This document shows, piece by piece, positions 51,791-64,000 of a DNA stretch of 64,000 nucleotides. The notes below the pieces were generated by a model. The model saw nothing but the letters and a program-made list of their open reading frames with translations, made no database searches and was not told the origin of the DNA. Within the stretch, counting starts at the first letter, position 1. Each line of letters opens with the position of its first letter. The translations under genes were made by a program, and so were the position numbers. The stretch is from the NCBI GenBank assembly GCA_008711295.1, contig VUYV01000007.1:5028983-5092982 (forward strand), written 5' to 3'. Source of the stretch: Anarhynchus alexandrinus. Lineage: Eukaryota; Chordata; Aves; Charadriiformes; Charadriidae.

Positions 51791-54700
51791 GGTTATTAAG
51801 AGGTAAATAAAAAAATGCCAAAGAGCTTTTCCCAAGAACCATCTGCTCCAATCACCACAAAATTGTGCAAGCACTGTGTTTTACTTCTTAATGCCTAAGG
51901 GGAGTTTTTTGCCAATATTTCCAAGCCAAGTTACAGGCCAAATGAGCAATCAGCAGATTGATAGCTGCAGCCTCTGGAGCAATGGCTTGGCTAGTGGGAT
52001 ATATATCTGATCAATGAGGAACTCTGGGAGGTGCAAGTTGAGGTTTTGAGAGATTATGGTAATAGTGAAACTGCCCAGAAGGTGTGACAAATAAACCATG
52101 AATATTGAAATATACCAAGGCATAACTATACCTTTACTGAGAGAGACTGCCTCAGTGAGTATCTGCACATCATCGGCAGAACTATAAAGTTGCTGATTTT
52201 GCAGACATTTCTTTCTCAGCTTGATAAGTTAATATATATTGTTTAACATGATAATGTAGCAAGCTGTTGTTTTGTGGCTTGAAAGCCAGCTGCATTTGAT
52301 TGATGCCAGGAATGGAAGTATTTATAAAATGACACTGAATTAGTAGTCATTTTATGGGTCTGGGGAAATGAATCTTTTATGAAGAATAAAACTTTATGAT
52401 GAAGGAGTAATACTGAGGAAGCGTGCATCTTGAATTCAACTCTTTTGGACTGGATGTATGCTGTAGAGCCTTTTAAAATAAAAATTTGTGTCACTGTATT
52501 TTTAGGAAAGAGATTTCTATAAACATCATCTTTTGTGGTGGTCCAATCCCAAATGTATGGTCATGTGTGTTCTCTCTTTGATCACCTCAACTAGGATAGA
52601 AAAGCTCTTCCCTGGAAATGTAGCTATGGGACTTCTCCAAAAGGTCCCCGGAGTATATTTTAGCTGCTGTTTTAAAGCTGTTGTGATTTTTGAGGCATCA
52701 GCCACAAATACTAGCCCATTCTAGCTTTTTGTATATGTGCGGGTTTTTTGTTTGTTTCGTTTTTATGGAATAAAATATAGAGTAGGTACCACTGTGCTTT
52801 AAAATGAATGGACAGCATTGACCTCTGGTTCGTTTGCACACCTGCGTGTGAGCACAAGAGCATAAAGGATATGTTTCTGAGGACAAGCCATTCTCAGCAT
52901 GGCGGCAGAAGCCTACCACCAGCTTTCAACTCAGTGCAAGGGCTTCCTTTGTGTTTTCAGCCGCAGTATTTAGCAGCTCATCTGTTTGTTGTACCATTGT
53001 GAGCATATAGCTGATGTTTAAAGAGGTGTAGTTTTCTGTGTTGATGTCCATGAAAAGAAAACAGGTACAACCTTGTACAGACTGTGCTAATGCATAATGA
53101 AATCTAAAGATAACCCCAAATTTTATGTGCATTTTTATATCTGTTGTATGAACTTGTGAGAATAGAATAACTTCTACTTAAATCTAAATGCCACTTTGAT
53201 GGTAGCTAGAAACCAATGTCTCAAAACTTTTGACAGAAGCAACAGAAAAACAAATTGATCTAATTCTCTACAGCTTTCCTCCTGGAGCTAGCATTTCTAT
53301 GCAAAATGAGTGTAAAATTCTGCTCTTCTGAGTTGCTGGAATTTCTTATCTGTATGCACCAGAGGTATGATTGCACAGAACAAGATAATGTCCTGTGAGT
53401 TGAAAGGTTAAAGAACTGCAGCTGGCAAACCAGAATCAGATTCAGCCATTGTATTAAGCCAGTTTTATGCCAGAGTAACTAGAGATTTGGGGATTTCTAT
53501 CAGATCTTAATATCTACAAGTGCCTTCCACATTCTTATAATCAGAAATATTTCAATAGAACTGTCTAGGACAACTGTCAAAATAGGATTTCTACCTAAGT
53601 ATATATTTTAATCAGTTTCTAAATCCCTGCTGAGCATCAGCTCCTCTAATAGATTAATAATGGTGGCAACTGTATATTCGTTTATAACATAGGCTAATGT
53701 ACTTGAGTTACAGCATCTTATTAAATTGCATTTTTCAGGAAAGAGTTGCGTACCAAAACCCATTGAATTTCCCTTGTACTTGGGCACTCTTTAAGATCCC
53801 TTGAAGATTTGCCTTAATTCTTATTTATTTCACTGAAGTCTTGTGACTTAGAAGATTTTCATGAAACACGCTATCTGATATGGATATAAATAATCTTCTC
53901 AAAACGCAATAAATATCTAAAAAAATAGCACAGTGTGTTGTACTTGTGAAAAGAGGGTGAATCTTCATTCTTCAAAACAGAAACCTGCTCTTTTTTTCTT
54001 TTTTCTTCTGAAAAAGTCTGAAACAAAGCAGGTGAAAACATCAGGGCTAGGATCATCTTGTAATATTGGAAAACATGGCATGGTATCCAGTGGTAAGCTT
54101 CTTTTTGAGCTGTCTGACCTTTAATCACCGGTGAATAAAACCAACATACTGTCAGATGTCTGTTATTTTTCTCAAGAGGGTAACTCTGCCTGAAGTAGCA
54201 ATGAAGCAAAACCTTTGAGAGCCTATATTCAAGGTCACTACAACAAGAGGCAATACTTTGTACTCTGGGAAGTACAGCAAAAGAAAAAAAGAAGAAACAT
54301 ATCTAAACAAGCCAGTTGTGTTTGCTTAACAGTGAACCAGGCAGTTGTTATTTCAGGCTATAAGAGAAGCTGGTTTGTTTTTACTTTTACCACAATATTT
54401 CATTTTTATTTGAGTTTTAAGTGATCTGTGCTTCAAGACCTTCACAAAGAATATAAATTCACTGTTTATCATTGTACATGAACGATACATATTTCTGTTC
54501 TGTAGGACCTTCCAGTGTAATGTCTTAGGCCTTGTCTGTACCAGAAGGTTTTAAGCACTTGTGATTATTTTGCCACAAAATGCTATGTGGATACTGAGAA
54601 TAGATCATAGAGTCTTACAGACCTGTTAAGAAATGAAAATGTTGTATTTGAAATGTTTTTCCTCATCATATTTTAAAATAATACTTGCCCGCTGAAAGTC

Positions 54701-56052
54701 TATGGAGGGAAAAAAAGGGTTAGCCACCACATAAGACTTAATCTCTAACAAAGAATTACAACTAAGTTCAACATTGTGGTTCACACATTAGATAATATTG
54801 TTTCAGTGCTAAGCTACTTAAATGCAAATCATATAGTTGATGGAATTTGATAAATTGTTTTAGTTGGGATTTTTAGGCAAAAGAATGGATACCTTCCTAG
54901 ATTCCTTATTGGTATAAAGTTTGCTAATACGTTTTGCATTAATCTGTTACTTAACTTTGATCCACCATTGAAACGAGTTTGTTGATTTGATCATGACTTT
55001 TTTGTTATTTGGTAGGATTTTATTCTTTCTTCAGGTCAGTATTACCGAAAACACTTTAGTTTTGTTGTGATGATATATTGCTTTTAGATAGATTTTTTTT
55101 AAAAAATTAATTCTTAAATTTATACCTATAAATGAACTGATTAAGAAATCATAATGGTGTAGGGGTGAATATCTCACCGTTCAGCCCAGGTGTCTAATTA
55201 CTTCCTTTCTTTGGTCCTCAATGTGCTGTACAAAGCAAATGAAAGAATGCTATGAGACAATTTTGTAGTCCATGTCAGCTTCTGGTGTTCTTGTCTAAGG
55301 GAGAGGAAAAGACTTGATCCGGTGATGCAGGAGCATGTGTTCCACTAGCTAAGTTGAGAGTTGGCAGCATCTCAGTCCTCCCTGTATTAACTGTGTTTTA
55401 GAAGAGTGAGATTTCTCCTCTGTACATCATTTAGGAATCTGTGCATTCAAGGGCGTTTACCTTATTGCACTCTATAGCAGAACAGTATGCTATAGGATTT
55501 TCATGTTAAAAACCCCTTCGTCGCTTGAAGGATGAAGGCAATAGAGGTGTGGGGTCTTTTTATTGATGCTGGTACAATAAGCTCATAAATTTGTACAAAT
55601 TGAAATTAGAATAATGTAGGCTTTAATCATTACAAAATTTCTTATTGACAGAAATTATAATGTCCAACCAATTCTGAAACTGTGCAAGACTTTAAAGTGA
55701 AAACAGAGATCTTTCTTTTATTTCAGCTTTGTCATCTTCATCATAAATATCCTGTAGACTACCTGTAGAATTTGAAGTGAAAATAAAACATCTGTAGTTC
55801 ATTTAGTGAAATGCAATTAATATGGATGGCAACAAAGCATTCAAATATGGGGAACTTATGTTAGAGTCATATGTCTGCTGCAAACCAGAAACACTGGTCT
55901 TTTGTTGTTGGCTCAGTAGCAAGTAAAAATAATATAAATGCAAGTACAGACTAAATTTCAGGTGAAACTACTTAGTGGTCGTGATGAGGTAATTATGTAT
56001 TGTACCCACCTGGTTCTCACATGTGAAGGCAGCATAATTTTACATGTTCTTG

Positions 56053-56089
56053 CTGACTGCATTCTCTTGTCTGTCCACCTTTCCCTTAG
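56053..56089 (+). other. CDH13: 3' splice site: branch point, pyrimidine tract and AG acceptor
   Basis: A CTGAC branch-point match lies at 56053-56057, with the branch A at 56056, 33 nt before the acceptor G. It is followed by a C/T-rich run (about 56060-56087) and the acceptor AG at 56088-56089. Spacing and composition fit a constitutive vertebrate acceptor. The split Gly codon straddling this junction matches the known TG-TTVM context of T-cadherin. Confidence 0.9.
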
Positions 56090-56268
56090 GAACGACGGTG
56101 ATGCGTATGACAGCATTTGATGCTGATGACTCTAGCACAGACAATGCTCTTCTGCGGTATAACATCCTCAAACAGACACCTACCAAACCATCTCCAAATA
56201 TGTTCTATATTGACCCAGAAAAGGGAGATATTGTTACAGTTGTGTCACCTGTACTGTTGGATCGTGAG
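56090..56268 (+). CDS. CDH13: Cadherin-13 (T-cadherin) internal exon, first half of EC2
   Basis: The 179-nt exon begins with the last two bases of a split codon (phase 1; Gly if the previous exon ends in G) and continues for 59 whole codons, ending in phase 0. Seen: the DAD calcium motif at 56119-56127 (exon residues 10-12) and LDRE at 56257-56268 (residues 56-59), with [18 protein letters not shown] between them. Family knowledge: in cadherins the early DxD of EC2 binds calcium at the EC1-EC2 junction and LDRE serves the EC2-EC3 junction. Classical cadherins have an equivalent exon of about 176 nt (CDH1 exon 7), so this one is a codon longer. [10 protein letters not shown] and [15 protein letters not shown] match T-cadherin rather than CDH1 or CDH2. 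T-cadherin is a GPI-anchored surface protein that lacks a cytoplasmic tail, binds adiponectin and LDL, and dimerises near the EC1-EC2 linker. There is no internal stop or frameshift. The Met codon at 56044 in the same frame is intronic and is not a start. Confidence 0.95.
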
Positions 56269-56274
56269 GTGAGT
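56269..56274 (+). other. CDH13: 5' splice site (GAG|GTGAGT)
   Basis: The exon ends in GAG (the Glu of LDRE) and is followed directly by GTGAGT, a near-perfect U1 match. The intron is phase 0, the same position after LDRE at which the homologous exon of classical cadherins ends. Reading past this point soon meets a stop at 56305, as expected for intron. Confidence 0.93.
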
Positions 56275-59200
56275 GAACATTTTCCTATTACCAATCTGAC
56301 ATTTTAATGTTTGTGCCTATAATCATCTTCTGTGATGTGAAAAGAGGTTCAGAGTATTGCAGTTGTGGGGATTCGGAAGTTCAACTTTAAGGAGTCTTTT
56401 AAGAGTTTTGTTTATTTCTTATTTGGGCGTAAGAAGTTATATGCTCTGATCAATATTTATAAATCTAGGAGTTCATAATTTCTGGGCAAGGCATCTAGTG
56501 TTGGATGATGAGAGCAAAGATCTCAGGAATAAGTAGAATTCAACTTAGAGTTATGAACTGACAGTTTGGAAGTAAAAAAAACCCAAACCTAATTGCGTAT
56601 GTAGCTTGCTATGAGATTGTTACAGTTTGGTGCCTTAAATCCTTTTCTAGAATTTTCTTTTTCTTGAGTGGACTTAATGGACTAATTAAGTTAGTACCCC
56701 ATAGGCAGAAAATGAAAATACAAAAAGGAATAGTAAAAGGACAGGTAGTCTCCATGTGGCTTTAAGGAGCATTACCATAGTGCCAAACTCTATGTCTCTT
56801 ATAGGTCATTAACATTATGAAAACATAAATTGATAGCAAAGCAAGCTGAGGTATGATCATTTAATGTTCAGAAGATAATAAAGTCGAGCCAATCTGTTAA
56901 GACAAGGTTTAGTTTTCAGAATATGTTGAGATCTGGGCACCAATACAATGATGACCTAAACAGTTACGCTATAAATCACCATTTTCTTCAATTGTGTAGC
57001 CCTGTGTGCTCTTAGGTTCCTGGACACCACCAAGTTCTTTTCTTGAAGGCTGTTTCAGGTACGTGCTGATTTACTGAACTTGTCCTCTAAGTTGGTTAGA
57101 TTCTGGACTGCCCAATCTTCTCAATGTTCAGCACGTTATTTCTCATTTTAACCAGATGAAAGTGATGTCCATTCCACTTCCCATTTTAGGTGAGTAGTTT
57201 TCCTGCAGGCTTTTCCAACAGCAGATATTTAACGGTGTCCTGGTTTGAGGTAAACCAGATGCATATTCCAGACACATAGTGCAGTAAAACTAAGGTCTGG
57301 GCCTGTAGGTCTTTCTTTTAAGTTTAGAGAGATTCCAATTCTTGCACACTTGTGTGGCAGGCCAAAGAATCATGCCCAAGTTAAGATTTATACAATCATT
57401 CCATTTTTGCCTCATTTCCTTTCAAAATTCATTGTTTCAGTTCAAAAGCTTTATACTGTTTCCTAAAGTCAGTTTAGGTATTTTTATTCCTAATAGATAA
57501 CCATTCCCCAGATTAAACCAATTTACTCAAAATTAGAAAATCAATGGAAGGGAATGAACATGCCTGCTTTTCCTAGTATCTTCCAAAGGTCACTGGTGAT
57601 TCATGAAATAATGATGCTGTCTGCATACAAGAAGTCTGGCCTCAATCGAACGGGTGTTACAGCTGGGTAGTATATCCTGAAAGCAAGATCTGAATTCCTC
57701 GTGATTTTTAATAATAGTCAGTTCAATACCTTTACTTTGAAGGTGACATGGCAAGCTGCGGTCTTGTTGAAACTGCAAAGTAATTTTGTTGTTGCTGCAA
57801 ATGCTGTATGTTTTATGAGCCAAAATGTAGAGCTGTGTAAAATTTTAACACTAAACCCAAGCATTATCTGCAGTTGAAGTCCAGTCTAATATTGTCTCGT
57901 CAGGTAAAATGCTTGGGAAAAAGTATTTTTTTCCATTTCTTTACATGACGCTCTTTGTTGTGCTCTCTGTCATCTTTGTGAGTTCAGCTTCTTCTCCCCC
58001 TTCCTGTTTATGTTTGTCTTGTGTACAAAGTGTTAGTCATGACTCCTTTTTTAGATCTGTGGAGTTAGCCATTGATGGTCCAAGATGTATAACTTCTATT
58101 TTTAACTGTAATAGCAGCTTTTAGGGACAAGCAGCCTAGTGATCCTATTTGGAACAATTCTGGGTACCAACATAATCTTGATACTATATAAATAACTCTT
58201 ATGTATTTCTATGTAGCTCATGAAATTGAATTATTTTAAAAGACTTGTTTGTCTCAGGTGGAGAGAGACAGGAGTAACATATGGAGGAGGAAATGTCTGT
58301 CTAGCTACTGCTTAGGGAATAAGGTATCTGCATATCACCAGGCTTGGAGAGTGACTTTCAGGATGCTGGAAAGTTGGTGGTCAGGAGGGACTACTATTTG
58401 CCAGTCCTCTGTAGGATATCAGCTGATGTTAGTGCTTTGTTGTTATTATATTTTCTCTGGTGAAACTCTGTAGATCTTAAAGGTTTTGGCTATTTGTCGC
58501 AATCATCTATGAAGTGCATTGTAGAAACATGGGACAAAAAAACAGTCTTTCCTCTGAAAGCCTTGCTAGTCGGTGTGTAACATCAGAGGACAAAAAAATG
58601 TAGATAGAGGCATTGAATGATGGTTGGACAAAGACCATATGAAACGGCATTTGTGAACAGCAGAGGGGAATGATTTTACCTCCTCAGTTCTTAGCCTTCT
58701 TTTGGTGGCATCTTGGTGGAAAATGTATTACAGTAGACACGTGTAGGGAGCAGCAAGGTTTTTCGTTGATGTTTTCCATTGCTTGGAAAAAAAATAGAAT
58801 GGTTGTTGAACAACTCAGCTGATCCTTTTTGATGACTGGGACTTGAGTCAACAGTATTTGCAGGTAACTGGGTGTAGCTCATGAAGGTACACACAGTATT
58901 TATAAGGGGTTGGGAATGTGCATTTCTGCTGGGAAATTCCACAGCTTCAGAAACTTCAAAAATTGGTCCTGGTGAATCTGATTGTTCATGACTGTCAAGT
59001 CAAACTAGCAGCTTCTCCTAGATTTTACTTAACCTTTAAATTGGTCATTTGCCTGTGATTTTTCTGTCTTTTGCTACCTCTGTTTATTTTCCATTTGAAT
59101 CTTAAAAGTGAGTACCAGTCAAAAGTGGATTATTCTTAGTTGTTCCTTGTATATATATTGTTTAAAACTGTATTAGCCCTGGACACCAACTAGGAAGCTG

Positions 59201-60933
59201 AATTGAAGTAAAAATTTCTCTAGGATGGACAGGGAGAAGGGAGAAAACTGTTTCTCATTCATGTCATATGTATATGCAACAGAGGTTGATATGAACATTT
59301 TTAAAGTATTTTAAAACACTGATTAAAATTACTCATATTTTCCATCTTTTTTAGTAAGTTTTACCACTACTTGGACCTTGATGCTTTTGGGAAACTTTCC
59401 ATTTCATTTATGACAAATTAAGAAAATATAAGTCGTTTGGGGTTTTGTTTCGGTTTTGGTCTCTTTTTTAATTTTTTTAAAATATAATTTATTTCATGTT
59501 TGTGCGTCAGAGGGAAGAGAAGACTGGGGGTATTGCCTAGTGGGAGATACTGAGATGTGGAGATACAAAGTATCTGGCAGGTTTTGCACTTACTGTGTAG
59601 TCCATATTATTTTTCCATGCTTCAGCATTTTCAGAAAAGTTGCTATGGCATAGCCTCAGAAATTCTTGTTTCAATGCAAAGAATCAAAATACAGGTATTT
59701 ATCCGAAAGTAAAATAAAGTTTGGCCATTTAGAAAGCTTAGTTTTTATATGCAATTGAATATATGTGGGAGAATCTAAGCATGCATAGGTGAACATCAAG
59801 GTTAATAATTTTAAGGAGATGAAAATCAAATCAAACATTCTTTTCTGGTAATACATTAGAATTAAAAGTATATTCTGAGTAGACAATGTTAAGATAAAAC
59901 AAAATTTAAAAGAAAGGAAAAAGGAAAGAATTAACTTGTTTCTGGTGAACCTCAACTGTGCATGTGCTTGTTCTTTTAGCTACAAGGCTCAACATGAAGA
60001 CAATTTTGGTAAATTCCTCCAAGCCTTCAAAATTTCTTTTTCTGTGATTGGCATTTATTAGGTCTCTTGCTAAACTGAGAGCGTGAAGATGGGAATGCTC
60101 CCTGGTGTGTTAAGTGACCTCCCCTTCAAAGGCTATTCTAAGACTCTTCTGCGCATAAGGCAGCAGAAGGAATATGTAATGTCAGAGGCATCACTCTCTC
60201 TTTAGGGTTGTTTTCTCTCTTGCACTATCTAGAAACAGAAAGGTCGTCTTAGGTCTTTTCTTTGAGTTGCCAGTCTGCTTTTAGATCATCAACCTAGCTA
60301 TTTTATTTTTTTTAACTTTGGTAGTAATTTAATGGGTGTTTGATTTAGCATGTATGGGTGACAGTGTGTGCTTTGGAGATATTTCCATAGTATAGTTTCA
60401 CCAACAAAAGCATTAAGCAAATAAGTAATTCTCTCCAGTATGCAGAAAAAGCGTATGTAGGAATCCCACAGATTACATCCAGCAAGCTGCTGAGTGCTTT
60501 TGATTTCTGTTGACATCTGCTGAGGGAAGCTGAGAGCTCCATGCCTCCAAGGAAGTACTTAGCACCATGCAGGATTTGTATGGCCTGAATCTCCCAGCGT
60601 ATTTTTATTTATAAATTTTTCAGATTCAAAATTGTTTCCAAAAGTGCATGATCCTCAGGGTTTGCAGCAAAACTCAGATAATTTCTCAAAGAACATCTAT
60701 TTTCATTTTCAGAAGGCAGGTAAGGATGTATTTTTGAAGATTAATGTGGGGTTTTTTCTTATGGGAGTTAGGCATCCTTGAATGTGTCAGCAATAAAGAT
60801 TGAAGACTGTTAGGAGGCAAATTATACCTCCAGGTATCCATTGGAGAATACATTTTGATTCATAAATTCAGAGAAGAAGGATGCCCTCCATCAAAGTGTA
60901 TGGTCTAAATGACCCGAAATAGAGCACAACAGG

Positions 60934-60975
60934 AAAAAAAAAAGGGGGGGAGGAGGTGGGGGGTGGGGTGGAAGA
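60934..60975 (+). other. Purine-rich tract with strong G-quadruplex motif
   Basis: Ten A are followed by seven G (60944-60950), then AGGAGGT, six G (60958-60963), T, four G (60965-60968) and TGGAAGAGG. The seven-G run alone can supply two G triplets, so four tracts with short loops fit inside 60944-60968 on the + strand. The complementary C/T strand is also suited to triplex formation. Confidence 0.7.
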
Positions 60976-61057
60976 GGCAAGAAACCTTGAGGAAATGTCC
61001 CGAATTTTGCATTTCAGGGATGGAGAGTCCATTTCAAAGGGACACTTCCCTGCAGTG

Positions 61058-61069
61058 AAAAAAAAAAAA
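61058..61069 (+). repeat. Poly-A run (12 nt)
   Basis: Uninterrupted A homopolymer downstream of the G-rich tract. Confidence 0.8.
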
Positions 61070-61769
61070 ATACTCCTCATGTGCATAGGAGGAGAAAACA
61101 CTTGTAATCTTGTAGAAACAACTGTTAAATTTCCTATATGGAAATCAGTTTTTCTGCTTACTCACAGTGCTGTTTTGCCAGTTTTACAGACCCCTCTGCT
61201 CTGCAGGAAAGTAGCTGTATGATTTGTATAAATTTTATATGACCAAAGTACTATAAGAAAGCTGCCACCACAGTTGCTTAGGTGAAATATTTATTTTACT
61301 TCTCACAGTTTGACAAGTAATATGCTTTTGCTTTTGATAGGAACTGTTGTGCTTAATTTGAATTAAAGTTAGCAAATAGTTTGAGATATCTGCTACGTGC
61401 TGCACTGTATCCTCTCACATATGTTTTTAAACACATCTTCTCAAGAAAACCAATTTAAGTATTCTGTGATTCTGAGAAACCCTGGGCTAGATTCAGTTAA
61501 ATGAAATGTATGTTCTCTGGTGAGATTGACACTCGGTGTGCCTGCACAAGCAACGCCACTGTTTCAGTAAGCAAGTGCTATATCCTGTAACTGTTTGAAC
61601 CCATCTTGGTGCATCAATCTACCATTATTTGAATGATATATACCTTTCCTTCTCTTTACTACTGGGAAGCATGGATCTGAAAGCCTTATGCTGTAAACGA
61701 TGAGAAACCTGGAGTTACATTAGCCCATCCAGCTCATGTTTATGTGGACCGCTTGTAATAACGTAATAG

Positions 61770-61794
61770 CTGGCTGAGCCTCCCGCTTAGCCGG
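61770..61794. other. 10-bp hairpin in a CpG-bearing patch
   Basis: CTGGCTGAGC (61770-61779), loop CTCCC, then GCTTAGCCGG (61785-61794). The arms pair over 10 bp with two G-T wobbles in RNA. CpGs at ACCGCT, AACGTA, CCCGCT and GCCGGA within about 50 bp set it apart from neighbouring AT-rich intron. The stem is too short for a microRNA precursor and no tRNA fold was recognised. Confidence 0.6.
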
Positions 61795-64000
61795 ATGGCT
61801 CTAAGCTTTAAACAACTGCAACAAAAAGCAGTGTATAACAAGTAGCAAATACCCATTCCTGTCCATACATTGATGAATGACTGTACAGTGTCTAGCAATT
61901 TTTCAAGTCAACAGCAGCCCACTGATACATATTCACCAACACACTGCTCGTGTGAAGGAATGAATGCTCGCATAAATGCTCTTCACAGTATTCAACCAGT
62001 TCTGCTGTGATAAGCAAATTGCAGCGTTTTTGTTGATAGGGTCTAAGTTCTCTGATGGGGTAGCAGTACGAAGTAGAAAAAGCTCGTCCACTTCTGCAGA
62101 TGGACACTAACTTCTTTATCCATATTTTCCATTTTGGAGATATGTGTCTTAAGCAGTCAATATACTTATTACTTACTCGATCTAAATGCAAATGCTGAAC
62201 CAACAGTACACTCTCATTTTTAATGAAAAGATATTAATCTTTTCAGCAAATGCATTCCACATTTGATCTTCATATTAACCTCTAAAATATTCATATTTAC
62301 AGTGTTTGTGGGAAAATGTATACCTTGGAGCATATCAGCTCTGAGTTGGAATAATTGTATCATTTTGTCTTGTCTTCTCTGACAGAATTCCCACTTGGAC
62401 AACTTTAACTTGTTTTGCGATATAGTAAATTCCATGACTAGCTGTGAAACCCTACTGAGCGCTGGAGCTCCCTTCAAATTCTTGCTTTGTCTCCTCTGTC
62501 TTGATGGTTGAGGCCACAGCAGGTTTTCCTTTGCAGTTCTAAACTGTGGTTTATTGACAACAACGTTATAAGTAGAAACCCCTTGCTATTACAGACTCCA
62601 GATTATCATCCTGCCAGATCTACTGGCTGACATCCACATGTAGGTGCTCCTTTACAGTTTCATCCAATACAAATTGTGATAATCACTATATATACTTCTT
62701 AAGCTTTTTTAATTTTAGACTGCAGGTGGGATAAATAATAAGCACTTAACAGACCAAGCTTCTGCAAGGACATGGTTCCCTCCTATGTGCAGATGAGCCA
62801 CATGAAATCCCAAGCCATCTCTCAAAGGAATCTTTTTCTACCTGCTTTCTCTGTGTTTCCCTCTGATACTGAGGGAAGAAAGAGCACTCCTAGTTCTTCA
62901 TAAGGATCTTGGATTTATTTCTTAGGTAGGCTATTGGCTCTTCATTCCTCTAGTATGTTATCCACCATAGTATGAAAACAAGGTGATTCTCAACTATTGA
63001 TGACTCCAAGCATCAATTGAAAATGTATACTCCTATAATAGCTTACTTTCTGGAAAAGCTCCATATTTTCCACAAAAAGATATGAATATGATTTTTCAAA
63101 CTTGCAGCTCTCTGTAGCTGCACTGAGAAACATTTATATGCTCCCTCTCATGTTCTGGGTTAGAAATTTTGGTATCACTAGCTCCTGTGGCAGATAGTTT
63201 GCTGAAACTCTAGACATGTCACTCATCTAAACGTTGTGAGTTTCTCTGACACTGATTTGTTGCAGAGATATTTAAACCATATAATCTTCAAGACACTTAC
63301 TAAGAGTGACACAAAGCATGATATCAGCTGCCCATGTACTTTGAATAGAGGCTGATAACTGAAATGTTATCTTTTTTGGCTAGAGTTTCTTTATTTAAAA
63401 AATTGAAAGTAATATTAGCTCTATGGATGTTTAGATGTTAAAATCCTACTGTGACAAATGACTGTCTAAGAGGGGAAAAGAAGTGGTGTACTTACAATGA
63501 GAAAAACTTCAAGTGGCGGATTTTCCAGAGAAAGATGGTTAATTACTAAATGCTGCTAGTATGAAGGGCCCAATAGTCATAAAGTTCAGCTACAGCGGAA
63601 GATAGTAAAGCTTAGAAATTCCACATTGGAGACACACCATGTGTTCTGTAGATGTCTGGGCTTTCAGTTCGGGAGAGAGATGATTGGAAGGGCCAAAAGG
63701 TAAGAAAAATTTGAAAGATTCTCACTGCCCACGTTTTTCAATCCTTTCTTAGGGCCAAGGAATACCTTACTACTACTTTACTACAAAAGGTAGAGGTAAT
63801 AAGTCTCTATTGATTAATCCCATTACACTCTCTTTTTCTTGCAAATATCCCTAGTTTCCAAACAGGCTTTGAGGTCTGGATAAGATGAACACCTTCTTGT
63901 TATAGAAGTAATAAGGATGTATCGCAGTTAATGCTTGAAAAAAACTTTGAATTTTCTATCTTAAAAGTTTGATTTTTGCATCAAGTATCAATACTTTCAG

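Larger units (their letters stand above)
44107..56052 (+). other. CDH13: CDH13 upstream intron, part 5
   Basis: Noncoding. It contains a G run near 45328-45336, a regulatory-looking cluster at 48078-48112, a local 13-bp duplication at 48833-48863, a CATGCTATC triplicate at 49788-49825 beside a T run, and an A/GAAA tract at 51731-51790. The last 3 kb before the exon show nothing notable. Confidence 0.7.
56269..64000 (+). other. CDH13: CDH13 downstream intron (5' part)
   Basis: Begins at the GTGAGT donor and runs off the window. The next coding exon (rest of EC2 up to its DxNDxxP linker) was not found, so this intron is longer than 7.7 kb. It holds a purine/G-rich tract at 60934-60975, an A run at 61058-61069 and a CpG-bearing hairpin near 61.78 kb; the rest is featureless AT-rich sequence. 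Confidence 0.8.

Noticed and set aside
56044..56089. In-frame Met at 56044 upstream of the cadherin codons as a possible alternative start
   Set aside because: This segment is the branch point and pyrimidine tract of the acceptor. The open frame across it is incidental, and cadherin exons here are internal.
1..56089. Search for the preceding CDH13 exon (EC1 end with DQNDNRP-type linker, ending in phase 1)
   Set aside because: Reading by eye found no matching coding stretch with acceptor and donor. A missed, diverged copy is possible but unlikely given how conserved this exon type is.
56269..64000. Search for the following CDH13 exon (YELxIEAxDM-type coding)
   Set aside because: No candidate was seen before the window ends.
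1..64000. CRISPR arrays, rRNA, tRNA, integrated viral genes
   Set aside because: No regularly spaced repeats, no conserved RNA cores and no viral or reverse-transcriptase coding motifs were seen.

Overview
The window looks like vertebrate nuclear DNA, most likely from a bird. It is AT-rich (clearly below 50% GC by eye). It has no bacterial-style operons and no long open frames. Repeats are sparse, as is usual in bird genomes, and include two worn tail fragments that resemble CR1, the dominant LINE family of birds and reptiles. The species cannot be named from the sequence alone.

One protein-coding exon can be supported, on the + strand at 56090-56268. Its 59 complete codons carry the DAD and LDRE calcium-binding motifs of a cadherin ectodomain repeat. 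The wording around them ([36 protein letters not shown]) is that of T-cadherin/cadherin-13 (CDH13, H-cadherin), the GPI-anchored cadherin, rather than the CDH1/CDH2 classical cadherins. The exon encodes the first half of ectodomain repeat EC2. It has a good branch point, a pyrimidine tract, an AG acceptor and a perfect GTGAGT donor.

Everything else reads as intron: at least 56 kb upstream and at least 7.7 kb downstream. This fits CDH13 being a very long gene with large introns. I looked for the neighbouring exons (the end of EC1 with its DxNDN linker upstream, the rest of EC2 downstream) and did not find them.

Layout: 1-17.4 kb is intron with simple repeats, a cluster of YY1-like sites near 7.2-7.4 kb and a perfect 24-bp palindrome near 9.65 kb. 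17.45-36.4 kb is intron with two CR1-like tails, one MIR/L3-like fossil, a G-quadruplex motif and several stretches that look as if they could be conserved noncoding elements. 36.4-56 kb is intron with a GC- and CpG-rich, exon-like patch near 44.0-44.1 kb and a compact cluster of regulatory-looking sites near 48.1 kb. 56.09-56.27 kb is the CDH13 exon. 56.3-64 kb is intron with a strong G-rich tract near 60.95 kb and a CpG-bearing hairpin near 61.78 kb.

I found no convincing undescribed system. The best leads are the exon-like CpG patch at 44 kb, the YY1-like cluster at 7.2-7.4 kb and the 24-bp palindrome. All need comparison with other bird genomes.
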